DNA of 64,000 nucleotides, from the NCBI GenBank assembly GCA_963921935.1, contig OY998176.1:50989813-51053812 (forward strand), written 5' to 3'. Under the pieces are notes generated by a model, which was not told where the DNA came from, did no database searches, and saw nothing but the letters and a program-made list of their open reading frames with translations. The DNA comes from Galeruca laticollis (Eukaryota; Arthropoda; Insecta; Coleoptera; Chrysomelidae). Shown here one piece after another: positions 45,660 to 57,091 of this stretch. Position 1 is the stretch's first letter. Each line of letters begins with the position of its first letter. The position numbers were made by a program, and so were the translations under genes.

Positions 45660-47502
45660 ATGGGTAAGTTGATAGTCACACATTAAAAAAATATATTTAA
45701 AATTGTATTGTGTTTTAGACTCTAATAATAAAGGCTGTATTAAGCGGACCACAAACTTCACAAAAAGTGAAGAGAACTACTTATTACAATTGATTAAAAA
45801 ATATGGCCATATATTAGAAAATAAAAGGACTGATAGTGCGTCAAACCAAAACAAAAATGAGGCTTGGCTGAAAGTTACCAGAGAATTTAATTCTTCTGGC
45901 ACTACATATCGTAGTTTACAAGTATTAAAAAACAAATACTTAAATATGAAGAAAAAAACTCTCAAAGGTTTTTCGGAAGAAAAAAGGGATACATATTATA
46001 CAGGGGGTGGTCCACCTGTCCCTTGGCATGATACTGAAACGGATCAGGATATACGAGAAATCCTTGGGTAACTGGCTTTGGATCACAGTTTGATGATGAT
46101 GTTGAAGGTATATCTTACGAATAAAAGTATATTTATACTGTTGATAAGGTTTCATTACAGGTTTATCTGAAGATAATAATAGTCCTAGTGTTGGGATGGG
46201 TATGTATATGTTATACAATTAATACACATTAGTAAAGTTGTTAATAAATTTATTTGCAGAGCAATTTGATAAAGAGCAAGTCACTGTAATAATTGAACAA
46301 AGTGATGACAGCAACATTGAATATGAAATAGGTAAATATGTTTACATGCTTGAAAGTACTTTTGTTGCATATTTGTTTTATAAATATTACTTTTTATTTA
46401 TTTTTAGAAGATACGGAATTGTGTGGAGAAAAAGAACATTACGCCATTCCTAGTACTTCAACTAGTACAAGTGCTATAACCAGTTCAAATGTCAGTAAGT
46501 AAATCTATCAGGTTTCTTTAAGATGTAGAACAAAATCCTAAGAAATTCTATCTGATTCTCAAAAACAAAGCTACAATATTGAAAACTAAATTGACCATCT
46601 TATTTATTCATATCTATTTTTTAGAGGACTGGTCTAAAAGCTCTGCTGCATTAATAAGAACTCCAGTGTCAAAGAGGTTGCAAGTAAATAATCCGAGTGA
46701 CACAAGAAAAAGAGGTAAGAATATCATTACTAAATTTTTAATCCCTTTGCAGGAATATTAAAAACGTTATCGTCCAAAATGGTACGAAGGTATGTTTTGG
46801 TAATTGTGCAGAATATGCATTTTTCAATTCTATCTAAATAAAATACATATGGTTGCTGAAGAGCGGGTTCTACAATTTTACCCAAGTTTGTTTTCTAAAT
46901 CATAGGAATTTAATACCTCTATAACACGTTTATGTTCTATTTGTTGCTTATAAACTTTTCTCAACATAATTTTAATGCAATTAGAATTTTATTTATATTT
47001 CCAAACTTATTGAAAAATGCAAGTTTTCATTGTCGGGATTATGACCAAGACTGTGTTCTGGAACATTAGACTATGGTCTGATATTTTATATTCCAGAATT
47101 CTCAGCTACATCTACAGTAGCCGTTGATTTCTGTTCACAATTATTGAGAATGTCTACTATAGATGTAGCTGAAACATCTGGAAGACAAAATATGAGAGCA
47201 TGGTCTTATGTTCCAGAAAACAGTCCTGCTACTTTTAATTTGATGTTACAGATAACACTTTGAGAACCAAATTATCGAATTGGGCAAAATTAAAGCAAGA
47301 TTATGTCTCGGTGCAACAACAATGTCATCTTGACGAATATAAACAAAAACTGAAACATACTGAAGAAAAGCATCAACTGGAATTAGATCATAAGAGACAA
47401 ATGCATGAACAAAAAATGAAGATGATGAAGGAGGAACATGACATTAAAATGTCGATATTAAAATTAGAAAAACAGTGCTTTGTAAATAAATTAGCTAATT
47501 AA
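45660..47502 (+). CDS. Harbinger Myb/SANT-like DNA-binding partner protein, multi-exon
   Basis: A tiny exon (ATGG, 45660-45663) with donor GTAAGT joins, in phase, an exon starting at 45719 (after TTGTGTTTTAG). That exon reads DSNNKGCIKRTTNFTKSEEN, then YLLQLIKKYGHILENKRTD and TYRSLQVLKNKYLNMKKK, a trihelix Myb/SANT-like (zeste-type) DNA-binding domain, and ends near GGPPVPWHDTETDQD. Further short exons with good borders are seen at about 46163-46197, 46260-46331, 46410-46494, 46625-46713 and 47096-47250, but I have not proven each phase. The last exon (47252-47502) is a charged coiled coil (LKHTEEKHQLELDHKRQMH) ending at TAA. In known Harbinger elements this protein escorts the transposase to the DNA and nucleus. 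Confidence 0.75.
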
Positions 47503-48234
47503 TAAAGAAAATGGTTTATAATTTTTTTTATTTATTTATCAACGGGGTAAACCCAATACATCGTAAATATAATGTGTACAAATAGTAGAAGGCTAAACTG
47601 TATGTCCATAATCATAACAAACTTACAATGACACAATGGTAGACAGAATCTGAAATCAGGAAACACTTTAAAACTAGACAAAATTTTAAAATACCTATTA
47701 AAACCAATTTATCCAATTTTGTCAGATAAAACGCTCTTTATTTGTCTCCAAAAATCCCATTAACGGTGTTGTTTATTGGGCAATCGATTAAAATTATTAT
47801 TCTGCTACCGTTCAAAATTTTTATTGCATTAATGTCAAATAAATGCCAAATACATTCAAATACTCTTATTAAATCCTTATAACCAAAAAAAATTACATTT
47901 TTTTATCCATGAAAATTTTTGAGTTGACATGACAAATAATGTGAATTTTAATCCCTTTGTGATTCATATCATCTACGTGAAATTGAAGAAATGTATGGAG
48001 GCAAAATTGGATAAACAGTTGTATTACACTAAATTAATGTTTAACCTACCGCTCGTTAAACATTAATTTAGCAGTTGTGTAATAAATAACTATGTTAAAA
48101 TTTTAAATAAACAAAAGTAAAGATGCCTAAGATTGCATTTATTGGAGGAAATTGAAAAGCCAAACAGATCAATCAAATGACTTTATTTATTTCCATAATC
48201 TACTTATTGGTGCAATAGACCATAATACAATTTT

Positions 48235-49402
48235 TTATACTAGTGCTTCAAAATATTGTGTAATTAAATTATATCTCACTAAGCCATTCCTGTTAAACCT
48301 AGGAATATTAGGTACAACTAAATCAATATTATTAGTTTCTTCAATGATTGCCAAAACATCTTCATCTACATCCAACTCTGGTTCATTCTTCTCACAAGCT
48401 ATATTGTGCAGTACAGCACAGGCAATTACAATAGGTTCTACTCTCTCTGTCTTAAGTCGAATACCTAAAGCCAAAATTGGGAATCTCTTTTTAAGAACCC
48501 CAAAACACCTTTCAATAGGATTTCGAGTTCTTATTTGACTCTCGTTAAAAAGTTGCTCGGCCTGTTCTTGAGGATTCCTCAAAGGTGTCATAAGATAGGA
48601 CTGAACCGGATATCCACTATCACCCACTAAAACAGAATTTCCAAAGATCCCACCTTCAAATTGTGCCCGTAAACGGGAATTTGCAAATATTGTTGCGTCA
48701 TGGGCAGAGCCTTGCCACCTACAAACAGCATTCTGTATTATCAAATTAGGCCTACACACCATTTGAACATTGAAAGAAAATAAACCTTTTCTGTTTCTAA
48801 AAATCTCTGCATTTTCACCTCCCGGGGACAGAATCTTTACATGGGTGCAGTCCAATGCACCAATACATCTTGGAAATCTACTAATATTAAAAAACTCCTC
48901 CTGAACTTTTTGCATTTCTACTTCTGATTGGGGCATTTGTATGAATTCACGACCAAGCCTTGCTATTTCAGTTATAACTTTGTATATAATTCTGCTGGCA
49001 GTTGATTTATCAACTCCTGTAACAATAATCTCCAACTGCTTGTAAAGTAGACCCAGTTGCTAAGAATCTTAAAGTCAGTAAAACTTTTTCATCCGGAGTT
49101 ACAGCGTTGACCCTAAATAGTACATATAACAAATTTAATAACAAACATCAACAATAAATACTTAATACTTACTCGTATCTAATACATAATATTGAGTCTC
49201 TAATTTCATCAATTATAAGAAGCACCGTTTCTTTTGATAGTCGGAATCTATCTCTAAATTCATTTTCATTCCATTTTATAAAATGGTTTTCTCTTTCCCT
49301 GACATTTCTAGCGGCTCTCGGAAACATTTCTAATTCATATAGTTCTCGAAAATCTTCATCGTCCGTAAGCTCTTGCAGGTTTTCTCTCATTATTTCGTCC
49401 AT
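48235..49402 (-). pseudogene. Harbinger transposase (HARBI1-like, DDE_4), one frameshift
   Basis: Exon 1 (49402-49173) starts MDEIMRENLQELTDDEDF, contains RDRFRLSKETVLLIIDEI and ends at a GTAAGT donor. Exon 2 starts at 49112 after TATTTAG and joins in phase: NAVTPDEKVLLTLRFLATGS, LQAVGDYC, the helix-turn-helix before the catalytic domain. One extra base near 49040 shifts the frame; the rest is open to the stop at 48235. Catalytic residues are visible: GALDCTHVKI (first D), LVGDSGYPVQ (second D) and NPIERCFGVLKKRF (E), with the helix AVLHNIACEK after. So a single indel separates it from an intact gene. Lies convergent to the Myb-like gene. Confidence 0.88.
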
Positions 49403-49685
49403 ATGTATTGTAGAATTTTATTAATTTTAAATAGTAAATAATCCTAATTCAATAATAATAAAACAAATGTCAATTGTAGAATTGTCCCAAACGTCCATAA
49501 AACAAGTAAAATTTAATTGTTCCGTGTTTTGACCATAGTTTAAACCTCGGAAATCGGATGGTAAGATTCCATGTAGTTAACCACTTGGTGACCATCCAAA
49601 ATATTGTGCTACAACAACCTTATTGTTGCAAACCAATGGTTAACGATAACCATAGTTCAACCAGGCGTGTTACAACGCACCCTCA

Positions 49686-52220
49686 ATGTATTAATAATAA
49701 ATATCACCAAAACAAAAAACCCAACTTAACTCCTGAATTAATAGATCAAATTTTAGACACGTTAGCTCCTCCTTCAGTGTCAAATCCCCCTTTTGTATCA
49801 ACAGAAAATAATAATTTTTCATTTCAGTCTAAATCGGATTTCCTAGTAAAACCATTTATGTTAGAAGAGCTGGACACTGTACTAAAAATTTCGCGAAATA
49901 CTGCTCCTGGTATGGATAGTTTCACATATGAAATGATATATAATATACCCGTTTCAGCTAAAATGTTTCTTTTAGATATATATAATAATTGGTGGCTTAG
50001 GCAAGACTATTCAGATAAATTGAAGGATATTATTATAACGTTAATACTCAAACCCAATAAAAAACCTGATTCACCTTCATCGTTTCGACCTATTTCATTA
50101 CTGTCATGTATAACAAAGACCTTTGAACGTTTAATTAAGAATCGGCTAGAGTTCTTTATAGAAAGTAACTCTTTGGCACCAAAAACTCAATATGGTTTTC
50201 GTAGGGGCCAAGGGACACTGGATGCTTTAACACAACTTGTCTCAGATATACAGTTAACATTTTCGAAGAACGAATACTTACTATGTCTCTTTATTGACCT
50301 CAACGGAGCTTATGATGTTGTAGACCATAATATTTTATTTAATAGAATGAATATGATGGGTATAAACAAAAAGGTATGCGCTAACATATTGGAACTGTTT
50401 AAGAATAGAAAGATTTTTATTTGGGATAACAGTAATGTATTACATGGCCCCAGAACAGTGCATAATGGTTTACCACAGGGCTCTATTCTTAGCCCTATTC
50501 TTTTTAATATCTACACCGCGGACTTGCATGACATTATTGACGATAATATAAAAATAATTCAATACGCAGACGATATTTGTATCTATGTCTCCCATAATAC
50601 CTATGAGCGATGCGTGAAAGAACTCAAACATGCAGTATACTGTATTAAAGGATGGTTAAACAATCTTGGTTTTAGTCTTGCATCTGAGAAATCGGCGGTT
50701 TTGTGCTTTACAAGACACCGGCTTCATCTGGCAGACACAATAATAATCAATAATACTTCCTTTCCTATAGTAGATCATTATAAATATCTAGGCATTTTTC
50801 TAGACAAAAAATTGCTTTGGTCTAAACATGTTGAATTTGTGAAAGAGAAATGTGAGAAAGGTTTGAATCTTCTTCGAACTGTTTCCAAAACAAAATGGGG
50901 AGCTGATACAGGCATCTCACTTATCTTTTACAGGGCTTATATACGTTCGCTCATGGATTATGGTTGCACGTTATACGGAACAGCTTCAAACACAAACTTA
51001 CTCATTCTTGACAGAATCCAGTACAAAGGCATAAGAATATGTTTAGGCGTTATTAAGTCTTCCCCATGTCATGTAATTTTAATGCATTACTGGTTTCAAA
51101 AATTGCAGATATAAATATACAAAATCTTATCAACAACTACTGGAGGAAGAAAAACTCTCCACCACTAGCTGATGCTTTTGTTGATACCCAAAACATTATA
51201 AATGTTTCTAGTAACCAAATATATCCTATTTATTGTTGCAAATTTGAGGCTATATTTTTCAAGCCAAACATAATTTATCCTCATTACACTTACATTCCCT
51301 CATTAAATAATACAATAATGAAAACTATATTGAATAAATTTAAAGATCATACACTTATTTACACCGATGGTTCGAAAACTGAAGCTGGAACAGGTTTAGC
51401 ATTTTATGATTCCAATAATGATACAGCACTTTAGTACCGAATTCCTAATATATGCTCAATATTTAGCGCGGAAGCTCTTGCCATAGAAAAAGCCCTTACA
51501 TGGTGTTTGAAACTAAAATCAAAAGGCATTGTAATAATATCTGATTCCAAACCAGTTCTGGAAGCTCTTCAGGGCTCGCCTTTTAAACATTTTAAAAATA
51601 ATATTATTTTCAACATTAAAAAACTTGCTTATTTTTTTCGGTCTTCAAATATTAATATAACATTTATCTGGGCTAAGGCCCATGTAGGTATCATAGGTAA
51701 TGAAAAATCAGATTCGGAAGCCAAGGAATCTGTATCTGGGACAACTATAGACAATCAACCACAATACTCTGATCTCATTATTAATTACAGAAATCAAATT
51801 AAATCGGATTGGTCAAAAATATATGATAATATTGCTAAGGAGTCCAAAAACCAATACTCCCTCATCCACCCTAAACTTCCAAATGAAATTTTGCATGTAT
51901 CATTTCCCAATATAAGTAGATATTACTCTAGTACAATAACAAGACTAAAATTAAATCACGGTCGCTTTCCGGCGCATCTTCACAGACTTGGTTTAGTAAG
52001 TTCTCCTCATTGTTCATGCAATAATAATAAAATTGCTGATTTAAACCATTTATTTTTTGAATGCACTAATCATGTTTTACTTACTAATGAACTAATAACT
52101 GATTTAAAGAAATATGGATTTCAACTACCTTTAAATTTTTCCACAATAATTTCAACAAACCATAAACCTGTCCTTGATTCTATCATAAAATTTTTAAAAG
52201 CAACCAATATAAACATATAA
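49686..52220 (+). pseudogene. LINE D ORF2, reverse transcriptase and RNase H
   Basis: Resumes in frame after Harbinger (CINNKYHQNKKPNLT). Reverse transcriptase motifs are LKISRNTAPGMDSF, SFRPISLLSC, YGFRRGQGTLDAL, LFIDLNGAYDVVDH (A), GLPQGSILSPILFNIY (B), IQYADDICIY (C, YADD at about 50564) and YKYLGIFLD. A small insertion with shift lies near 51070-51100 (VIKSSPC, then SKIADINIQ). RNase H follows: IYTDGSKTEAGTGLAFY, one TAG (51432-51434), FSAEALAIEKAL, IISDSKPVLEAL, WAKAHVGIIGNEKSDSEAK. The C-terminal zinc-finger-like tail is LHRLGLVSSPHCSC and LNHLFFEC. The stop at 52220 is natural for the family. Confidence 0.87.
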
Positions 52221-52703
52221 ATGTTGTTCACTGATTGGTTATCCTACAAAAAAATACGTATGTGGCAAATAGCTAAAGCTGATGCCATCCTCCCACCACA
52301 CACACACACACACAAATTAAACATTATGTTTCTAATGAAATTGACTGTCTCGACCCTTACTTCGTGGAATATGCTCATATCTATGTTTATAGCTCTGGCA
52401 ACTATGTAAATTTTAAACATTCACGTTTTTTGTGCAAAAAACGAACAAATTCGACTGGCTCAAGATAGTACAACACAGGGAGTATTTATTTGGTCGTTAC
52501 CGATTGTTTCAGCATACTTTTTTAGTGTTATACATAGTTTTTTATTGCCTATAAGGTGAAGAGAACACCATTTTATTATTTTTATTGCGATATTGTGCTA
52601 TCTTTATTGGTTAAAAGGACAATATCTCAAGACTCTCATTATTGTGAACCCTCCCTTGGTGAAAGAGACACCTTTTTCTAGTTTTTTTAGCATTATACTT
52701 AGT
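52221..52703. other. Probable 3' region of LINE D and unannotated sequence
   Basis: Contains a CA microsatellite (52296-52312) and, at 52338-52380, a 43-bp motif exactly repeated at 53578. Nothing else is recognised up to the start of the exon series at 52704. Confidence 0.4.
52338..52380 (+). repeat. 43-bp dispersed motif, copy 1
   Basis: AAATTGACTGTCTCGACCCT continuing to GGAATATGCTCATAT. Identical to 53578-53620, and a degenerate version is at 15655-15696. Lies 118 bp after the LINE D ORF2 stop, so it may be the LINE's 3' terminus. Confidence 0.8.
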
Positions 52704-53577
52704 ATGGCGCGAGAAAAGTACAGGAACAAAAAACGGAACAAGAAGGCAAAAACAAAGTTACAGTGAGTAAAAAATCTTTTGCTTTTCTATAGTAGTACCA
52801 ACCTATATAGGTAAAAAGTATAAGGAATAACAAAATATTTTGAGGATTTTTACCGGCAATTTTACTGTTTCAAAATGCATTCAGTAAAAAAAATCAGTCT
52901 GGTATTGGTGTGTTGACAGACCAGGTATTTTTTCTCAACATAGAGTATTTTTAAATTTCGAATTTTATAGAGACTTCGGTTGTGAAGTATTATCAATGAC
53001 TTTTATATTTTACAGGAAAAAGAAACTTATTCTAAACATTTACACGTGACACACTCGATGTTCGTTCGAAAATGTGACATCATTTTATTTTCTTTTTCGG
53101 ATTTACCGTAAAAATAGTAAATGCTTTGAATTTTTTCTCCTTAATTTGCCAATTTTTAGTGTGAAAATTAACACCCTCCTTTCAATCACTTCGAATTATG
53201 ACAACCCTGAAAATTGCAAATGAGATAGGGGGTTCTGTGACACCTTGTTCGTAAGGGTTTTGCAAGCACTTTCCATCCATGTTCAATTTTTTTTAATTTG
53301 GATAATTACTAACAAAGTTACAAGGATAAGAAAATTACATTTTTTTGAATTTGGGTGACTGTAGCAGACAAACGGTTGAAAATAAAGAAATACGACTTCC
53401 ATGTCCCGACCCAGATCCATTAATATTTCATAAAACAGAGTTACCTTATACCATTCCGTAAGTAAAAATACTAACAAGACTTATTTACAAAAATCAAATT
53501 TCTATTCATTTTCAGAACTGACAATTTCATTAAAACGGAACCTGATGCACAGTTCCAAATAATTTTCATATAGCAAA

Positions 53578-53620
53578 AAATTGACTGTCTCGACCCTTAC
53601 TTCGTGGAATATGCTCATAT
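53578..53620 (+). repeat. 43-bp dispersed motif, copy 2
   Basis: Identical to 52338-52380. It sits between AAAAAATTGAC and GTCAATTTTTT, an 11-bp inverted repeat (53574-53584 and 53629-53639), right after an exon-like unit that it seems to interrupt. Confidence 0.8.
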
Positions 53621-54597
53621 TATGAATTGTCAATTTTTTAGAATTTTCAATAACTTGTATTATATTGTGGAATTAACTAGAGACCTTGAGTTTCATTTAA
53701 AAACACTTTCATATAGCAGTTTTCGCTACAACTATACTGTAAGTAAAAGAATGGCAAAACCTACTTAGAAAAAGCATCTAATTTTCTTATTTCATTTACA
53801 GTTCTGATTATGTAACTAAAACTAAGACCAATGTAACTGTCCCGCAGGTCCATTAATATTTCATAGAACAGTTTTCTTATACCATTCCGTAAGTAAAAAC
53901 ACTAACAAGACTTATTACAAAAATCAAATTTCTATTCATTTTCAGAACTGACAATTCCACTAAAACGGAACCTGATGTAACAGCCCGCACAGGTCCAAAT
54001 AATTTTCATATAGCATACTCGCTATAGCTATTCGGTAAATAAAAACTAAAATGTAGCCTGATGTAATTGTAAGGGATAGTTTATAAACTTTTTGTTTTTT
54101 TTTGTCTGAGGATTCAGAAGATGCAGCTCAGTTGCCATGTATGCATAAAAATGAAGAAAATGTATTCAGTACTTATGTATATCAAATTTGTAATATGGAT
54201 TCCAAGATAAAATGGATTACTTGTATACTTTTGCTGAATTGGGGGAAAAATAATTTTGTAAGTAAAAATATTATTTATTTGAAGAAAATATTTAAAGTAT
54301 ATTTTTACAGTCTTTGTAACTACGTGGATCCAGACTTCAATAATGTGGATGGGGGGTCACCAGCCCTTTGTGAGTATAGAATCGTAAAAAATAGATATTT
54401 TTATAAACGTTTTATTTTCTTTTTGTTATGAGGAGAAATGGTAGAGAAGAAGATGAACTTCAGTTGCCATGTATTAATAAATATGAAGACAAATACATTA
54501 AATTTGTAATAATAATTTTATTGATATTTTTATAAAACATTTTTTATTTGTTTCTTTTCAATAAAAACATACACCAATTTTTCCTTTAATTTTTTTG

Positions 54598-54920
54598 AAT
54601 AATTAATAAGGGTCAATCAAAAAGCGGACATGCTATAATAAACATTTTTATAGTTTACCTAATTAATTGGCATTTCTTTGCTACTATTCATTTGAATTAT
54701 TAAGAGGGGTCAGTGGAAAAGCAGACATTCTGTATTATAATAAATATAAAAACTACCTACTTACTTTCTCTGTACTTCAAATTTGTAATACTATTAAACA
54801 AACATATTGCATAATTGATTTGATTTTGTTTTCAATAAAAGAAAATACGTTTGCTAGTATTTACTTGAATAATTGAGAAGAGTCAATGGAAAAACAGGCA
54901 TGTCCGTTTATTACAAACTG
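54598..54920 (+). repeat. Three diverged copies of a ~47-bp unit
   Basis: Units near 54598, 54692 and 54868 share the pattern GAATAATTAAnAnGGGTCAA, then GGAAAAGCGGACAT and a TTATAATAAA-like end. They lie in the last intron region of the short-exon gene. Spacing is unequal (94 and 176 bp). Confidence 0.5.
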
Positions 54921-55239
54921 GAGGAAAATGCAAAAAGTATAAGGTTTCAATACATAACCTGGAAAAATTGAAGATAAAAAATATATAACATTTTTATTCC
55001 TGCATTTCGAAAATAAAAGATTACATATTGTGTTACTTTTTGAATAGAATAAGAAATGTCTATTTTGTTAAATTAGTAGAAAGCAATTAATACTATTACC
55101 AATGTAGTTTTTTTCACTAACTCAGAAGGCTGTGACAGTGTACAGGTTCTTGGAGGAACCAAAAGGCCCTGATATGGGGACCAATAAATATAATGCACTT
55201 GCGGAATCACTAGCAATAGCTAAAAATATTTGTGGATAA

Positions 55240-57091
55240 TTTTATGTCTAGGAGTAAATATAAATAGCATTTACGAAGCACAAATTCACTTATTTAGCAT
55301 GAAAATTACTTAATTATAATCACTTACAAATACAATACACACTAAACTATAAATTTGGGATATTTTTATGAACACAAAACATATGACAACAGCATTTGAC
55401 CCATAGAGAAAGTTATAATATTATTTGTCTATGAATTGACCGTCGTCTTCTGTCATAGTTCTATATTGTTCTATACAGCGCCATGCATCAAAACGGTGGA
55501 GCGGTTGAACTAAAGTAAAAAGATGTTCGTTTGCAAAAATTTGCGCACAACAAATCTCAAAAAATACATTGATTTGAGATTTCATATTTTCAGAATCGAA
55601 TTCTCTAGGCTTCCTTTTGGGGATGAGGTTTTGGTGTCCAGATTGGTGACCACAAATTGTCAAAACTGTCAAAATCACACCATCACTTTATGGCTTATAT
55701 CTTTTTCATAACAATATAAAACTCAACCAAAATACCTGATCCCCAAGACAAAGGTCAAAGTTATATTGTGTTAAAATCTCAACACTTAATTTCCCTGCGT
55801 TCTTTAGAATTGTTGTGTACAAAATGACCTAAATTTTGTTACAAATCACGGGTGCCAACTGTTTTCAGGTTCCTAAAACGTGAGGCCCCTCTTAAGTATC
55901 ACCGTTCAAAATAAAAGAAGGGCGGAGGGGACTTTTGAGAAGCACTCTATATTTTTTTAAAAAGCAAATTGGTAATAATGTGAAGTTATTGTGAATTTTC
56001 CTAAAGTGGTTCAATATAGGCAAGTCTCCGCTAATCGTTCTGTTATCGTTAAAGTTAAAATGTTTTTCCATTATGTACCCTAACACAAAACATGAATTTT
56101 TTAAACAAGCGTTATCAGATTTCGATATTGTTGAAATTAATCAAATTATTGAGACGTAAGTGTACTTCTAAATATTTTGTGTAGTGTATGAAATTAATAG
56201 CCTGAACGCAAAGCAAATTTGGGAAAAATTACTATTATAGCATAATACATATAATTTCTATGAAAAGCAAATTATTATAGATTCTGAGAAAATATAATTG
56301 AACAAAAATTACAGAAATTCCCATACGGGTTAATCAGAAATCCACATCGTCATTTTCAATTATTCAATTACTACGCTTCCCAACGGCAAAATATCACTGT
56401 GATCTTTTGATCAATAATTTCTGCGGTACTAAAATCGAATCAACCGATTTTGTACTCACGATACTTTTTTTTTCTTGCAGATGTGAAAATATCTATTGTA
56501 ACATGCAGCAGTTATAAAAAATTAATTGGTTTGAACAAAAAAATATAACTATATTATTATGTAAGGCGAATTCCTTAATAACAACATTTTAGAACTACAA
56601 ACAGCTTACCTTGAAAAGATACATTTTGTATTGAAATTTATTAAAAAAAATAGATTATATATCTAATCGGTATAATTTTTAATCAGTCAATTTAATGCCA
56701 TGAAGCATAAAATATAAAAAAATTCCTAATTATAGACTAAATTATTACAATCTATTGTTAAAAATGTTCAATAATATTTCAATAACGTAGTAAATAACCA
56801 TTTGTTGGTTGAAAAAGGGATTTACACCTTTTATATTCTTAAAATTAATATAATAATATTTTTGATCAAAAGTGTCTGTTTTGTGACTAAAAATTAGAAA
56901 ACAATTATGAAGAAGGACGACAAACACGTGACATAGGAGGAAGATAAATAATTAGTGGCAAATATAATTTCAACTCTGAGATTTGCATGTATATATAGCC
57001 GCATCCACACGACCTCGCCAACGTAATCCAACGAAGGCCAACGTAAGCCAACGTTGGCAGAAGCATTGGATACCAAAGTTCGGCCAACATA
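55240..57091. other. Non-coding stretch with one unrecognised 85-codon minus-strand ORF
   Basis: The ORF at 55678-55421 (MILTVLTICGHQSGHQNLI, then ICCAQIFANEHLFTLVQPL, DAWRCIEQY) has balanced amino-acid use and might be a terminal exon fragment, but I cannot name it and give it low weight. Near 57000-57060 four copies of CCAACG, including the palindrome GCCAACGTTGGC, stand next to the direct repeat at 57092. Confidence 0.35.

Larger units (their letters stand above)
45376..49682. mobile_element. PIF/Harbinger DNA transposon (4307 bp), inserted in LINE D ORF2
   Basis: Terminal inverted repeats GGGTGCGTTGTAACAC at both ends, then imperfect. The flanks are TAA on the left and TCA on the right; a 3-bp TAA-like duplication is usual for this superfamily, and cutting out the element plus one triplet restores LINE D ORF2 in frame. 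It carries the two expected genes in convergent order, a Myb/SANT-like protein on the plus strand and a DDE transposase on the minus strand. Both subterminal regions repeat words like GGTTAAC and TGGTTA (45421-45520; 49540-49670). The 730 bp between the gene ends (47503-48234) hold only untranslated sequence and a hairpin of about 25 bp near 48035-48072 (ACACTAAATTAATGTTTAAC). Confidence 0.88.
23904..52220 (+). mobile_element. LINE D: two-ORF non-LTR retrotransposon, split by two nested insertions
   Basis: ORF1 (gag-like with zinc knuckles) and ORF2 (endonuclease, reverse transcriptase, RNase H) are recovered when two inserts are removed: BEL/Pao element B at 24535-43556 and Harbinger at 45376-49682. 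The remaining coding length is about 5 kb. The domain order with C-terminal RNase H puts it with the I/R1/LOA group rather than typical Jockey. ORF1 and ORF2 overlap by 17 nt (ORF1 stop 44302-44304, ORF2 start 44288). The true 5' and 3' ends were not identified; the 3' end may be near 52380 (see the 43-bp motif). The outermost and therefore oldest layer of the stack, it carries several stops and shifts. Confidence 0.8.
52704..55239 (+). pseudogene. Unrecognised gene or pseudogene of short, partly duplicated exons
   Basis: A chain of short exons with good borders. Exon 1 (52704-52762) reads MAREKYRNKKRNKKAKTKL, strongly basic, donor GTGAGT. Exon 2 (53016-53045) reads KKKLILNIY. Exon 3 (53365-53457) reads RQTVENKEIRLPCPDPDPLI and FHKTELPYTIP, donor GTAAGT. 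Phases agree across all three. Then come exon-like copies of one another: 53516-53574 (TDNFIKTEPDAQF), 53802-53888, 53946-54034 (TDNSTKTEPDVTARTG), each with acceptor TTTCAG or TTTACAG and a GTAA donor. Later units at about 54108-54255 (DSEDAAQLPCMHKNEENVF) and 54430 (REEDELQLPCINKYEDKYI) repeat the QLPC word. The last exon (55126-55239) reads AVTVYRFLEEPKGPDMGTNK, YNALAESLAIAKNICG, stop. Copies at 53.5-54.0 kb contain in-frame stops, so at least part is dead. I do not recognise the product. Confidence 0.35.

Noticed and set aside
48152..48538. Plus-strand 128-codon ORF
   Set aside because: Antisense to the Harbinger transposase, which has the catalytic motifs.
55421..55678. 85-codon minus-strand ORF as a real gene
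   Set aside because: No motif recognised, no splice context established; left only as a note in the intergenic entry.
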